The notes below the pieces were generated by a model. That model was not told where the DNA came from. It did no database searches and was given only the letters and a program-made list of their open reading frames with translations. Both the position numbers and the translations under genes were made by a program. A stretch of 64,000 nucleotides of DNA. It comes from Aurantiacibacter xanthus (GTDB taxonomy: Bacteria > Pseudomonadota > Alphaproteobacteria > Sphingomonadales > Sphingomonadaceae). The stretch lies in NCBI RefSeq assembly GCF_003584015.1, contig NZ_QXFM01000117.1, positions 1-64,000 on the forward strand, written 5' to 3'. Positions 42,867-51,077 of the stretch are shown in pieces (positions within the stretch are counted from its first letter, which is position 1; every line of letters begins with the position of its first letter).

Positions 42867-44138
42867 ATGTCGGATGCAAAAGGAGCGAGATATTTCCCGA
42901 TGACAACCGGATCTGCGGAATCCTCGGCGCCAGCTGACTTCACATCCGAGACAGCACGCTTCCGCAAGGAGCTGGCGAAGGGCCGCTCGTCCAACCAGCT
43001 CGCCCTGTTCGATTTTCTGGTCGAGCGCTCGCTTGACGAACGCTCTCCCAAGGAAGTGGAGATAGCGCTCGAATTCTTCGGCTCCAATGCAACCAAGGAC
43101 GCCTCTTCCGATACGGGCATCAGAGTCTACGTCCACCGGCTCCGCAAGAAGATGGACGAGTTCTATGCCGGAACTTACGGCCCGCAGCTGAATATCCCGA
43201 AAGGCGAATACCGCATCGTCCTGGTGGACGTGCCTGAGCCGGAGCCGGCCCCTTCCACGCTCGGCATGGCACGCAGGCTTTTGACCTCAAATCCATCGCT
43301 AAGCCTGGGCCTGCTGCTGATCGTCCTCGGCGGCTTTATGTTTGCAGCTTTTCAGTTCTGGCTCGTCGATACCACCCGCCCCAACGCAACTATGGCGGAG
43401 CGCCATACCCTGTTTGGCACCGGCGCGGCGCTCGTCGATCCGGTCATCACAGTTGGCGACAGTCTCTTCCTGGCAGAGACCGAAGACCAGACCAGGGTTG
43501 AACGGATGATCCTCGACCCGGCGATTGCCAGCCGGGAGGACTTGGGCGAGTACATAAAGGAACACCCCGAAGAATTTTACCGCTTGTACGATTTCGATCT
43601 GCACTTTGCACCTGAAGCCTCGGTATCTGCGGCGTGGGACGTTCAGGAGGCGATGATGGCCGATCGCGGGGTGCCCCAGATTGGCATGATGCCGGTTTCG
43701 AACATCGACGAGGAAGATCTGCGCCAGCACGACATCTTCTATGTCGGCCGGCTGTCGCAGCTCGGCCCGCTGCACTCGTCGATTTTCGCGCAGTCGCGGT
43801 TTGCCCTGCCGCGTTTCGACAGGTTGGCGGACCGGGAAAGCGGAAAGGTCTTTGCAGCGACGGTCTATCCCGAAGCAGCCGGCCGCGAAGTGAAGGACAT
43901 CGGCTACATAGCGGTATGCAACGGCCCCGGCGGCAGGCGCGTGATCGTGCTGGCAGGACTGGGAGATGCCGGTACTGCCGCGATGGCCGACTTGCTGCGC
44001 GACCCGCTCGGCCTCTTAAACCTCAAGGAAGAACTCGGCGATGTGCGCATGTTCGAAGCGCTCTTTACGGTCGATTCTGCCCCCGGTCGCCCGGTCGCGC
44101 GGAACCTGATCGGCGTCTGGCCGCTCTCCACAATGTAG
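42867..44138 (+). CDS. membrane-anchored winged-helix regulator with periplasmic sensor domain
   Basis: 423 aa. An N-terminal cytoplasmic domain (about 40-118: NQLALFDFLVERSLDER, VEIALEFFGSN, IRVYVHRLRKKMDEFY, IPKGEYRIVL) resembles the winged-helix-like module found at the N terminus of some ToxR/CadC-like or TPR-linked proteins, with a VRV-x3-RLRKK segment as putative recognition helix. One membrane helix (about 146-166) is followed by a periplasmic domain of about 255 residues I cannot assign. No signal peptide. A one-component membrane sensor controlling the divergent TonB receptor is the best inference. The ATG at 42900 is an alternative start. Paralogue at 46.7-48.1 kb. Confidence 0.75.
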   Translation: MSDAKGARYFPMTTGSAESSAPADFTSETARFRKELAKGRSSNQLALFDFLVERSLDERSPKEVEIALEFFGSNATKDASSDTGIRVYVHRLRKKMDEFYAGTYGPQLNIPKGEYRIVLVDVPEPEPAPSTLGMARRLLTSNPSLSLGLLLIVLGGFMFAAFQFWLVDTTRPNATMAERHTLFGTGAALVDPVITVGDSLFLAETEDQTRVERMILDPAIASREDLGEYIKEHPEEFYRLYDFDLHFAPEASVSAAWDVQEAMMADRGVPQIGMMPVSNIDEEDLRQHDIFYVGRLSQLGPLHSSIFAQSRFALPRFDRLADRESGKVFAATVYPEAAGREVKDIGYIAVCNGPGGRRVIVLAGLGDAGTAAMADLLRDPLGLLNLKEELGDVRMFEALFTVDSAPGRPVARNLIGVWPLSTM

Positions 44139-44178
44139 GCGACCTGGGGAAAGGCCTCTTGGAGAAGCCGGCATTTTC

Positions 44179-44192
44179 CTTTAAGTTTAAAG
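44179..44192. promoter_or_regulatory. dyad CTTTAA-GT-TTAAAG before the MarR gene
   Basis: Perfect 6-bp arms with a 2-nt spacer, about 105 bp upstream of the MarR start. It resembles the dyad at 42,739 (12 of 13 bases in TTTAAGkTTAAAG), so both may be sites for the same regulator, possibly this MarR protein. Confidence 0.5.
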
Positions 44193-44295
44193 AAAGAGAG
44201 GATATGCGCCTTGCTGAATTGGATTGAGGGCTGGCGGAGCGTGACAGCGCCGTGTCGCTTGTATGCGCTTGCGCCGAAGCCTTTATACGTAGCCT

Positions 44296-44817
44296 ATGAG
44301 TGAATGGACCATGAGTAACAACGGCAAGAGCCCGGCAGCACGGTCCGACGACAGACAAGACGTGCCGGCAGGTGCCGGATCAGCCGACCTGCGTCTGTGG
44401 GTGAGGCTGCTCGCCTGCGCCAAGATCGGCGAGAAGCATCTGCGCCGCAGGTTCGAGGACAATTTCGAAACCACCCTGCCCCGCTTCGACGTGCTGGCCG
44501 CACTCTATGCCGCGCCAGACGGATTGCGCATGAGCGAATTGTCGAAGGCGCTGCTGGTCTCCAACGGGAACGTCACCGTGGTGGTGCGCCAGTTGCAGGA
44601 CCGCGGGCATGTCGAGGCGCAGGTCAATCCAGCCGACCGCAGATCGGCGATTGTAAGGCTCACGCCAACAGGAAAAGCGCGCTTTCTCGAATTGGCGGAG
44701 GCTCACTACGGATGGGTCGGCGATCTGCTCGATGGGGTGCCCGAAGACCAGAAGACCCTGCTCGTGACTGCGCTGGGCGAACTACGGGCCAAAATGGCCA
44801 GAAACGACCGACAATGA
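44296..44817 (+). CDS. MarR family transcriptional regulator
   Basis: 173-aa winged-helix regulator. The DNA-binding core is LPRFDVLAALYAAPDGLRMSELSKALLVSNGNVTVVVRQLQDRGHVEAQVNPADRRSAIVRLTPTGKARF (about 62-130) with the wing ending DRRSAIV. A second ATG five codons in (MSNNGKS) is possible. Its stop overlaps the start of the thioesterase gene (ATGA), so the two are translationally coupled. MarR proteins of this type usually repress catabolic genes and are released by an aryl-CoA or phenolic ligand. Confidence 0.92.
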   Translation: MSEWTMSNNGKSPAARSDDRQDVPAGAGSADLRLWVRLLACAKIGEKHLRRRFEDNFETTLPRFDVLAALYAAPDGLRMSELSKALLVSNGNVTVVVRQLQDRGHVEAQVNPADRRSAIVRLTPTGKARFLELAEAHYGWVGDLLDGVPEDQKTLLVTALGELRAKMARNDRQ

Positions 44818-45236
44818 CTTTCAAGACCACCACGCAAGTGCGCTTTGCCCATATCGATGCAGCGGGCATCGTGTTCTACCCTCGCTATTTCGAGATGCTC
44901 AATGCAGCCGTCGAAGACTGGTTTGCGCAGCAGGTGGGGTGCGATTTCCGTTCCATGCACCGCGACCGCGGCATCGGTGTGCCGACCGTCACGCTGGAGG
45001 CCGAGTTCCTCGCTCCCTCTTTCCTTGGCGACGTGTTGACGGTGCGGATCGATCCTGTGGCGATAGGCCGCAGCAGTTGTACCTATGAAGCGGTCTTCAG
45101 CGGCGAGGGGACGGACCGCATGAAGGTCGTGGGCAAACTCGTGTGCATGGACCTTGCCGCGCACAAATCGGTGCCCTGGCCCGACGACATCCGTGAACGC
45201 ATCTCGCCAGACCCGGTCTGCGCGTTAGGCTTATAA
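44814..45236 (+). CDS. acyl-CoA thioesterase, 4-hydroxybenzoyl-CoA thioesterase family
   Basis: 140-aa single hotdog-fold protein. HIDAAGIVFYPRYFEMLNAAVEDWF (13-37) contains the family active-site Asp within the motif xxDxxGIVFYPRY, and later FLAPSFLGDVLTVRIDPVAIGRSSCTYEAVF. It should hydrolyse an acyl- or aroyl-CoA. Coupled to the MarR gene by a 4-nt overlap; ends convergently with the beta-lactamase-fold gene (6-nt overlap). Confidence 0.9.
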   Translation: MTFKTTTQVRFAHIDAAGIVFYPRYFEMLNAAVEDWFAQQVGCDFRSMHRDRGIGVPTVTLEAEFLAPSFLGDVLTVRIDPVAIGRSSCTYEAVFSGEGTDRMKVVGKLVCMDLAAHKSVPWPDDIRERISPDPVCALGL

Positions 45237-46634
45237 CGGTTCGGCCAGATCTCCGATCGGCACGATTTCCAGCGAGGTGATCTTGCCGTCCGCGCCGAGC
45301 CCCATCCGGATCTCGGTCAGGCCCTCTGCATGGCTCGTGCGATACCGGTAATGTGTCTCGGCGCAGCCTTCGCGCTTCTCGTAAAGCGCGAAGGATTGCA
45401 GCGGACCGAGCGCTGCCAGCATGGCGCCGTACATCTGCGTCAACTCGCGAAAATCGAGATCGGCGAAGTCCGCATAGTCCTCGCGCCGCGCCGCACCGGC
45501 CTCTATGTCTTCAACAAGTTTCCGGGCGCGCAAGGTCGTCGCGGAAGGAGCATTCTCGACCATCCGCGCCGCGACGACGGGTAGCGAAGGATCTACTGCC
45601 GCCGCGACCCGGCGCGCGATATCCTTGGCGTTCGCCGCTTCTCCGTTCGCCAGCACGAAGACGGACAGGTCGCGCTGCGGATAGCTATAGGCATAGGTCT
45701 GAAAGCCCTGCCAGGTGCCAGCTTGCCATCGCACCGCGTCCCGGCCCGCGCCTTCGGCAAACCAGCCGGGCACGGCAGCGCAGGCGGCGCCGCCCTCAAT
45801 GGTGATCGCCCTGCCCATCTGATCCCACGAAGAATCCCGCAACAGCGAGCGGCGGGAAAGGGCCTGCCCCCAGGCAGCGAAATCAAGTGCCGAGAGATAG
45901 AGCGAGCCATCGGCCGTCGAATTGGCGGCGGCTGAAATCCATTCTGCGTTCCGCAGTTCGCCGCCGCGCACCTCGTATCCGGCGGCACGATTGGGAATGA
46001 TCGCCCGTTCGTCGATACCGCGCGCCGTCGCCATCCCCAGTGGCCCGAACAGCCGCTGACGTGCGAACTCGCTCCAGGGCTCTCCGGTCAGTTCCTCGAT
46101 CACCATCCCCAGCACCACGTAATTCGCATAGCTGAAGCGATAGCGGGTGCCGGGCGCGAAATTGATCTCCTGTTCGGCAAGGATGGCAAGCATCTCCTGC
46201 CGCGTATATTCGGCGAGGAAATCTCCGTTCGGCGTGGCGGGCAGGCCAGATGTGTTCTCCAGCAAGTGCCGGATCGTGACGCCAGCCCACTTGTCCGGTG
46301 TCCCCGGCAGGTATTCACGCAAAGGTCTGTCGAGTGCGATCCGCCCATCCTCGACCAGCAGCATGATCAGGGCGGCGGTGAACGGCATCCCGGTCGCGCC
46401 GGTCTTGAACAGCGTATCGGGATGAACCCGCACGCCGTGCTCGATATTCGCCTCTCCGAAAGCTTCGACCCGCACAACCCGGCCATCCTGAACCACCGCC
46501 AGCGCCATGCCCGGCGCCCCGCTGCGGTGCAGCTCCGCCTCAGCGATGTCCTCAATGGCGTCGGCCTGCGCCTGCGCCGATCCGAAAGCCAGCGCCGCGC
46601 CTATCGCGAGAGAATGTAAGAGAAGGTGTTTCAT
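45231..46634 (-). CDS. beta-lactamase-fold exported protein without the catalytic Ser and Lys
   Basis: 467-aa periplasmic protein with signal peptide (MKHLLLHSLAIGAALAFGSAQAQA) and the serine beta-lactamase/esterase fold of class C type. At the S-x-x-K motif (normally F-x-x-G-S-x-x-K) it reads FKTGATGM, giving Ala80 and Met83 instead of Ser and Lys. Tyr169-A-Asn171 (SYANYVVLG) of the YxN motif is retained, and the third box is WQAGTWQG. It therefore is probably not a serine hydrolase and may bind ligand. C-terminal about 100 residues form an extra domain. The ATG giving MKHLLL was chosen over an upstream in-frame start because it begins the signal peptide. Confidence 0.85.
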   Translation of the reverse strand: MKHLLLHSLAIGAALAFGSAQAQADAIEDIAEAELHRSGAPGMALAVVQDGRVVRVEAFGEANIEHGVRVHPDTLFKTGATGMPFTAALIMLLVEDGRIALDRPLREYLPGTPDKWAGVTIRHLLENTSGLPATPNGDFLAEYTRQEMLAILAEQEINFAPGTRYRFSYANYVVLGMVIEELTGEPWSEFARQRLFGPLGMATARGIDERAIIPNRAAGYEVRGGELRNAEWISAAANSTADGSLYLSALDFAAWGQALSRRSLLRDSSWDQMGRAITIEGGAACAAVPGWFAEGAGRDAVRWQAGTWQGFQTYAYSYPQRDLSVFVLANGEAANAKDIARRVAAAVDPSLPVVAARMVENAPSATTLRARKLVEDIEAGAARREDYADFADLDFRELTQMYGAMLAALGPLQSFALYEKREGCAETHYRYRTSHAEGLTEIRMGLGADGKITSLEIVPIGDLAEPL

Positions 46635-46717
46635 CACGCAGGAATGCAGCACACCGAGGCTGCGCGCGGCCATTGCCTAACCGGACAATCTGGGCGCATC
46701 ACCGGACACTGCCGCCC

Positions 46718-48058
46718 TCACTTGCGCGATGGTGGAGCGATCGGGCGGTATTCCGGAACATCGCCCGAAATGTCCCAGACATCATCGGCCTTGAGCGACC
46801 GCGACAGAAGCAGAGATGCGCCGACATTCACATTTTTCACCGTCCGGACGCGAAACAGCGCCTCGAACGCACTCTGTGTTTCGCCGTCTTCCGCAGACAA
46901 CCGATCAAGCTGCGCCCGATCGGATACGAGCTCGGCCGCCTGCTTGACGCCCGCATCGCCGATCCCGGCAACGATCATCAGCCTGTTCCCGGCCGGTCCG
47001 GGAAGGCTGGCGATATAGGCAAAGTCTCGCCGCGGTGTCCGCTCGTCGGTGAGGACCATATTGTCGGCTACGAAGACCTTGTCGTCCTCGCTATCGACCA
47101 GCCCGTCGAAGTCCGGTCCGAACCGGAAGCCCGACGCCTGCAGCAAGGGATCGCGGATCTGCGTGCCGATCCCGCTGAACTGCCCGACGAACACGATATC
47201 CTCGGACACCAGCTGTTCCGGCGTGAGCTGGGAAATGGAAACGAGCCGGACCGGACGACGCGCAGCCCCCGGCAGACGGGATAGCGCCATACGCACGGTG
47301 GACACCGCCTCGATCGTTCCGCCAGTCACGAAGTGCTGGTCGTAGTCCATCAACGTGTCCGCCCCGTCGGGCTCCAGCATCTGCAGAATCGCGAGGTCTT
47401 CGCGTGTTGGCACCGCCCGGTCCCACACCAGCCGCGGCCCCTCGTCCGGATCGGTCTCCGATTGGCTCAGCCGGCTGAAGGCATAGTAATCCCCCATCAC
47501 CACCGTGACCGGGTGCCCGTTCGCGACAACAGGCTGCCAAAACGCGCTGTCGGCCAAGGGCGCGCGCTCCCTCAGCAGCACAGCCGCGCCAAGGAACAGG
47601 ATAACCCCGATCAGGGCTGCGGCGGGCAAAAACCGCTTGAGGGCATTCAATCTGGGAAAGGACAAGGTCTCCACGCGCTCCGGTTCGGCCTGCTCCACTT
47701 CATCGACCACACCATCTTCCACGTGCAGCCGGTACTCGCCAACCGGAATCGTCAGGCGCGGCTGGGCAGGCTCGTCGAAAACCCTGTCGAGCAGCTTGCG
47801 CAGCCGATGAACATAGACCCGGACCTTCGTGTCCTTTTCCGAAGAAGCGACATCACCGCCGAAAGCCTCCTTGCCGATTTGCTGCTCGCTCGGAATCTTC
47901 CCCGCCACGCTCTGGTCGAGCAGATATTCAAACAGGCGTTCCAGCTTGTCGGAATGACTTCCCGCGAGCGCTTGCCTCACGCGCTCGGCGCATTCGCGAA
48001 GCGATCGCTCGTGGCGCGATGAGAGCCTCTTGGCAGGTGTATCGGAGGCAGAATCCAT
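46718..48058 (-). CDS. membrane-anchored winged-helix regulator, paralogue of the gene at 42.9 kb
   Basis: 446 aa, same architecture as its paralogue: N-terminal module (LERLFEYLLDQSVAG, SEQQIGKEAFGGD, VRVYVHRLRKLLDRVFD, IPVGEYRLHV; about 36-113), one membrane helix (about 144-163) and a large C-terminal periplasmic region. RVYVHRLRK is identical in both, and the ends share AG(L/I)GDAG. The start at MDSASDTPAK is inferred because similarity to the paralogue begins after it and the longer frame runs through an inverted repeat. A sensor-regulator is inferred; its targets are probably the exported DUF6152 pair or a receptor. Confidence 0.72.
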   Translation of the reverse strand: MDSASDTPAKRLSSRHERSLRECAERVRQALAGSHSDKLERLFEYLLDQSVAGKIPSEQQIGKEAFGGDVASSEKDTKVRVYVHRLRKLLDRVFDEPAQPRLTIPVGEYRLHVEDGVVDEVEQAEPERVETLSFPRLNALKRFLPAAALIGVILFLGAAVLLRERAPLADSAFWQPVVANGHPVTVVMGDYYAFSRLSQSETDPDEGPRLVWDRAVPTREDLAILQMLEPDGADTLMDYDQHFVTGGTIEAVSTVRMALSRLPGAARRPVRLVSISQLTPEQLVSEDIVFVGQFSGIGTQIRDPLLQASGFRFGPDFDGLVDSEDDKVFVADNMVLTDERTPRRDFAYIASLPGPAGNRLMIVAGIGDAGVKQAAELVSDRAQLDRLSAEDGETQSAFEALFRVRTVKNVNVGASLLLSRSLKADDVWDISGDVPEYRPIAPPSRK

Positions 48059-48068
48059 TGATCGAAAA

Positions 48069-48093
48069 TTGCAACAATATGGCAATGTTGCAA
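48069..48093. promoter_or_regulatory. inverted repeat TTGCAACA-N9-TGTTGCAA
   Basis: Perfect 8-bp arms with the spacer ATATGGCAA, directly upstream of the membrane regulator start. AATATGGCA and TGTTGCAA also occur upstream of the paralogous regulator (42,787-42,801). The remainder of this roughly 300-bp non-coding stretch up to the DUF6152 start shows an AT-rich promoter-like block (about 48,170-48,200) and nothing else I can name. Confidence 0.55.
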
Positions 48094-48361
48094 CCATTCC
48101 GGCACGAGAGATGAATAATTTTGCGGTCGAAGAGAGTTTCGCGAACTGAGGGTAACAGCGCGCATCACTCAACGTTATATCTTATTTTCAGTATCTTGCA
48201 TTGCGTAGCGTAACCGTTTCACAACCGGTATCGGCTTCGGATGGTGGCATTCGTCGAGTAAAAGCAGGTCATCAAGGCGGTGCATCTCAGGAAAGTCTGG
48301 ATCGCCCTACCTCAAAGATGAGGAGGAGACCGCCTTCAACCCAAATTATGGAGTCGGATGA

Positions 48362-48748
48362 ATGAACACGTTCCAGAAAATCGTATCGGGTCTCGCGCTG
48401 ACCGCTGCCTCCGGTTTCATGGTGGCCCAGCCCGCCTTTGCCCACCACTCCTTCGCCATGTTCGACCAGACCCAGGTCTCCCAGAAGAGGCAGGCGACGG
48501 TTGCCGAGTTCCGCTTCACCAATCCCCACTCCTTCGTGGTGGTCAATGTCAGCGAAGGCGGCAGGTCGACCCGTTACGTGCTGGAATGCAGCAGCGTCAA
48601 CATGATGACCCACGCCGGCTGGCGGCACAACACGCTCAAGGCGGGCGACAAGGTCGACATCGAATTCTACCCGCTGCGCAACGGCCGTCCGGGCGGCATG
48701 CTCAAGACCATCAAGATCCCCGACGGGCGCACGCTGAGCGGCTGGTGA
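48362..48748 (+). CDS. DUF6152 family periplasmic protein, second copy
   Basis: 128 aa with signal peptide (MNTFQKIVSGLALTAASGFMVAQPAFA) and the mature N terminus HHSFAMFDQTQVSQKRQATVAEFRFTNPHSFVVVNV, the DUF6152 hallmark. GGMLKTIKIPDGRTLSGW ends the protein. Same family and same kind of neighbour as the gene at 37.3 kb. Role unknown. An ATG 4 nt upstream is out of frame. Confidence 0.85.
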   Translation: MNTFQKIVSGLALTAASGFMVAQPAFAHHSFAMFDQTQVSQKRQATVAEFRFTNPHSFVVVNVSEGGRSTRYVLECSSVNMMTHAGWRHNTLKAGDKVDIEFYPLRNGRPGGMLKTIKIPDGRTLSGW

Positions 48749-48819
48749 GCCCATCCGAGCAATCCTGAAAAACTGACAATGGGCCCGGCGGCACCGTCCG
48801 CCGGGTGGGAGAACCGACC

Positions 48820-49629
48820 ATGCACCTGACCAAATGCGCCCTCATCGCAGCAACAGCCCTGACCTTCGGCGGATGCGCCTCTGTCATGGCGCAGACCTCC
48901 GACCCGGCATCGACCGCGGCTCCGGCCACGCAAGCCGCCGAGGCTGCCCACCCCAACATCACCGGTATCTGGGAAATCTGGCCCGATCCCTTCGCGGGCG
49001 ACGAGAACACTTTCCTCGAACTGCCCGTTCCAGGCGATGGTCCGAAGCTGCGCGAGCCATACGCCACGGAATGGAAGACGCTGCGCGAAGAGCGTGATGC
49101 GCTGCTGCGCGCCGGCACCCCGCGCGTCGATCCCAGCACCCAGTGCACACCTGAAGGGATGCCATCGATCATGGGCGCGATCTTCCCGCTCGAAATCCTG
49201 CAGACCCCCGGCCGGGTGACCGTGCTTGGCGAGTTCCTCACCCAGACCCGGCGCATCTATCTCGACAAGCCGATGCCCCCGGCCGAGGAACTCAATCCCA
49301 ACTTCTACGGCTTCTCGACCGGCCACTGGGAAGGTGACACGCTTGTCGTCACCACCAAGGGCGTGAAGGAAGATACCGAATTCTTCGAAATCCCGCACAC
49401 GACAAACATGGTCATAACCGAACGGATCCGCCTGACCGGGCCCGACCTGCTGGAAAACGAGATCACCATCGAGGATCCGGAACGCCTGCTGGAACCCTAC
49501 ACCTTCACCTACGGCTACCGCCGCAATCCGGACTACGTGATCCAGGAGTATTTCTGCGAGCCGGAAGATCCCCTGTTGAAGTTCAACGAGGACGGCACGG
49601 TCGAAATGAAGACCGGGGAAGACTTCTAG
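48820..49629 (+). CDS. lipoprotein of unknown function, partner of DUF6152
   Basis: 269-aa protein with a lipobox (ALTFGGC, lipid Cys about residue 19). It is related to the 37.8-kb protein: ITGIWEIWPDPF, a Cys in STQCTPEGMPSIMG, FLTQTRRIYLDKPMPP, FYGFSTGHWEGDTLVVTT and a late Cys in EYFCEPED. The ATG giving MHLTKC has GGGAGA upstream. It sits 71 bp after the second DUF6152 gene, and a further lipoprotein gene follows. Confidence 0.8.
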   Translation: MHLTKCALIAATALTFGGCASVMAQTSDPASTAAPATQAAEAAHPNITGIWEIWPDPFAGDENTFLELPVPGDGPKLREPYATEWKTLREERDALLRAGTPRVDPSTQCTPEGMPSIMGAIFPLEILQTPGRVTVLGEFLTQTRRIYLDKPMPPAEELNPNFYGFSTGHWEGDTLVVTTKGVKEDTEFFEIPHTTNMVITERIRLTGPDLLENEITIEDPERLLEPYTFTYGYRRNPDYVIQEYFCEPEDPLLKFNEDGTVEMKTGEDF

Positions 49630-49703
49630 CCACCAGCTTGGTCCGCGCAGTGAACAGCTCTTTCCTCCCGCGCTGCGCGGGCCATCCATCAGGATATATC
49701 GCA

Positions 49704-51017
49704 ATGCACAGACGCGCCTTTTTGATCGGGAGCGCGGCATGCGCTCTTGCGACTTCTTTCGCTGTCGGCGGTTGCACGACAGTCTCACCGACCTCACCGC
49801 TCGCGCTTGCTGCGAGGCCCGATCCCGCCACCCTCACCCGCCTCGGCGGCCTCGGCGACGGGTACAAGATGACCCAGATGGCCAACGGCACGCAGCTTGT
49901 CGTCGTCAACGATGGGACCGGCTGGGCCCAGCCGCCCGCCACGCTTTTCAGCACCCGGATCTGGACGATGACAGGCCAGCCGCCTGCACCCGCATTTGCG
50001 CAGCTTGGCGGCTATCCGGTGGTCGATCACGGCAGCAGACCCGAAACCGCACCGAGCTACTACGGACACAGCGTTCTCGCCGTCGGCGACACGATCTACC
50101 AGTTTCTCTCGACGCTCGATCAGGCGGAAGATCGGCCCCGGCACTGGACCGGCGCCAAGCTGATCGTGTCACCCGATGGCGGCGCCACATGGCAGAACAG
50201 CGACGGGTCGGCCCCGGTCGTGTGGGAGGATTTTGCTGATCAATCGCGCGAGACGCTGGCCTTCTTTAACGAGCCGGGTGGTGCCTTCTCGCTGGTTTCG
50301 TTCCTCCAGATGGGGCCCGGCTATCGCGAGAACCGCGACGGTTTCGTCTATATCTATGGCCTGAACGGCAGTGTCGACGGGCTGATGAACCAGCTGATGC
50401 TGGCCCGCGTGCCGAAAGACCGGGTCGCCCAGCGCGCAGACTATGAATACTTCTCCGGTCTCTCGGCAGATGGCACCGCGCGCTGGTCTGCCGATATCGC
50501 CGCACGCCAACCCGTGCACGAGTTCCCCCTCGGCTGGGTAAACTACACGAACCTGTTTCCGGGCGACCTCGTGGTCGAATCCTGGCTGCCCAGTGTGGTG
50601 TGGAACGAAGCCCTCGGACAATACATGATGGCCGCCGCCGGCATCGGCAACGCGCCCGACGGCACCGAATTCGGCAAGCCAAGCTACCTCGGCATTTATC
50701 TCTCCGATCACCCATGGGGCCCGTGGAAGCAGGTGCATGAGGACAAGGCCTGGACGCCGGGCGGCGTCTCGACAGCCCGGGCCTACTCGCCGCAGATCGC
50801 ACCGGGCTGGCTCGCACCGGATGGCAAGTCGTTCTGGCTCATCTGGGCCGATCTCGCCGGCCTTCGCAAGTACGGCGAGGACGGCGATCTGATCGAAGCC
50901 GAGATGGGCGCAGCTGCCACCCCGCAGGAACGCAGCGAAATCGAGGCAGACATCCTCAGGCGCTACCTTCCCGGCTTTTCCATGAACGCACAGCGAATTG
51001 ATCTGACCACCGACTGA
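49704..51017 (+). CDS. DUF4185-like exported lipoprotein
   Basis: 437 aa. N terminus MHRRAFLIGSAACALATSFAVGGC combines a twin-Arg-like start with a lipobox. Aromatic-rich repeats (YYGHSVLAVGDTIYQFLS, YFSGLSADGTARWSAD, PSVVWNEALGQYMMAAAG, LSDHPWGPWKQV) resemble the DUF4185 five-bladed glycoside-hydrolase-like propeller family. Function unproven; carbohydrate or glycoside handling is a family-level suggestion. ATG 49704 was chosen over an in-frame start 22 codons upstream because the signal begins there. Confidence 0.7.
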   Translation: MHRRAFLIGSAACALATSFAVGGCTTVSPTSPLALAARPDPATLTRLGGLGDGYKMTQMANGTQLVVVNDGTGWAQPPATLFSTRIWTMTGQPPAPAFAQLGGYPVVDHGSRPETAPSYYGHSVLAVGDTIYQFLSTLDQAEDRPRHWTGAKLIVSPDGGATWQNSDGSAPVVWEDFADQSRETLAFFNEPGGAFSLVSFLQMGPGYRENRDGFVYIYGLNGSVDGLMNQLMLARVPKDRVAQRADYEYFSGLSADGTARWSADIAARQPVHEFPLGWVNYTNLFPGDLVVESWLPSVVWNEALGQYMMAAAGIGNAPDGTEFGKPSYLGIYLSDHPWGPWKQVHEDKAWTPGGVSTARAYSPQIAPGWLAPDGKSFWLIWADLAGLRKYGEDGDLIEAEMGAAATPQERSEIEADILRRYLPGFSMNAQRIDLTTD

Positions 51018-51045
51018 CCGGCATTTGACTCTATTTACCCCTCAA

Positions 51046-51063
51046 TATATGCATGTGCATATA
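51046..51063. promoter_or_regulatory. perfect 18-bp palindrome upstream of the ferredoxin oxidoreductase genes
   Basis: TATATGCA-TG-TGCATATA, ending 15 nt before the first gene, overlapping the likely promoter or leader. Its core and one arm recur in front of the acyl-CoA ligase gene (55,952-55,965). Size and symmetry suit a MarR-type operator, and two MarR genes lie between the two sites. Confidence 0.7.
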
Positions 51064-51077
51064 AATAGGAGTATTCG

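Noticed and set aside
44204-44227. Seven-codon ORF (MRLAELD) with an AGAGAGGA ribosome binding site upstream of the MarR gene
   Set aside because: It could be a leader peptide, but there is no attenuator hairpin or codon signature; too short to support.
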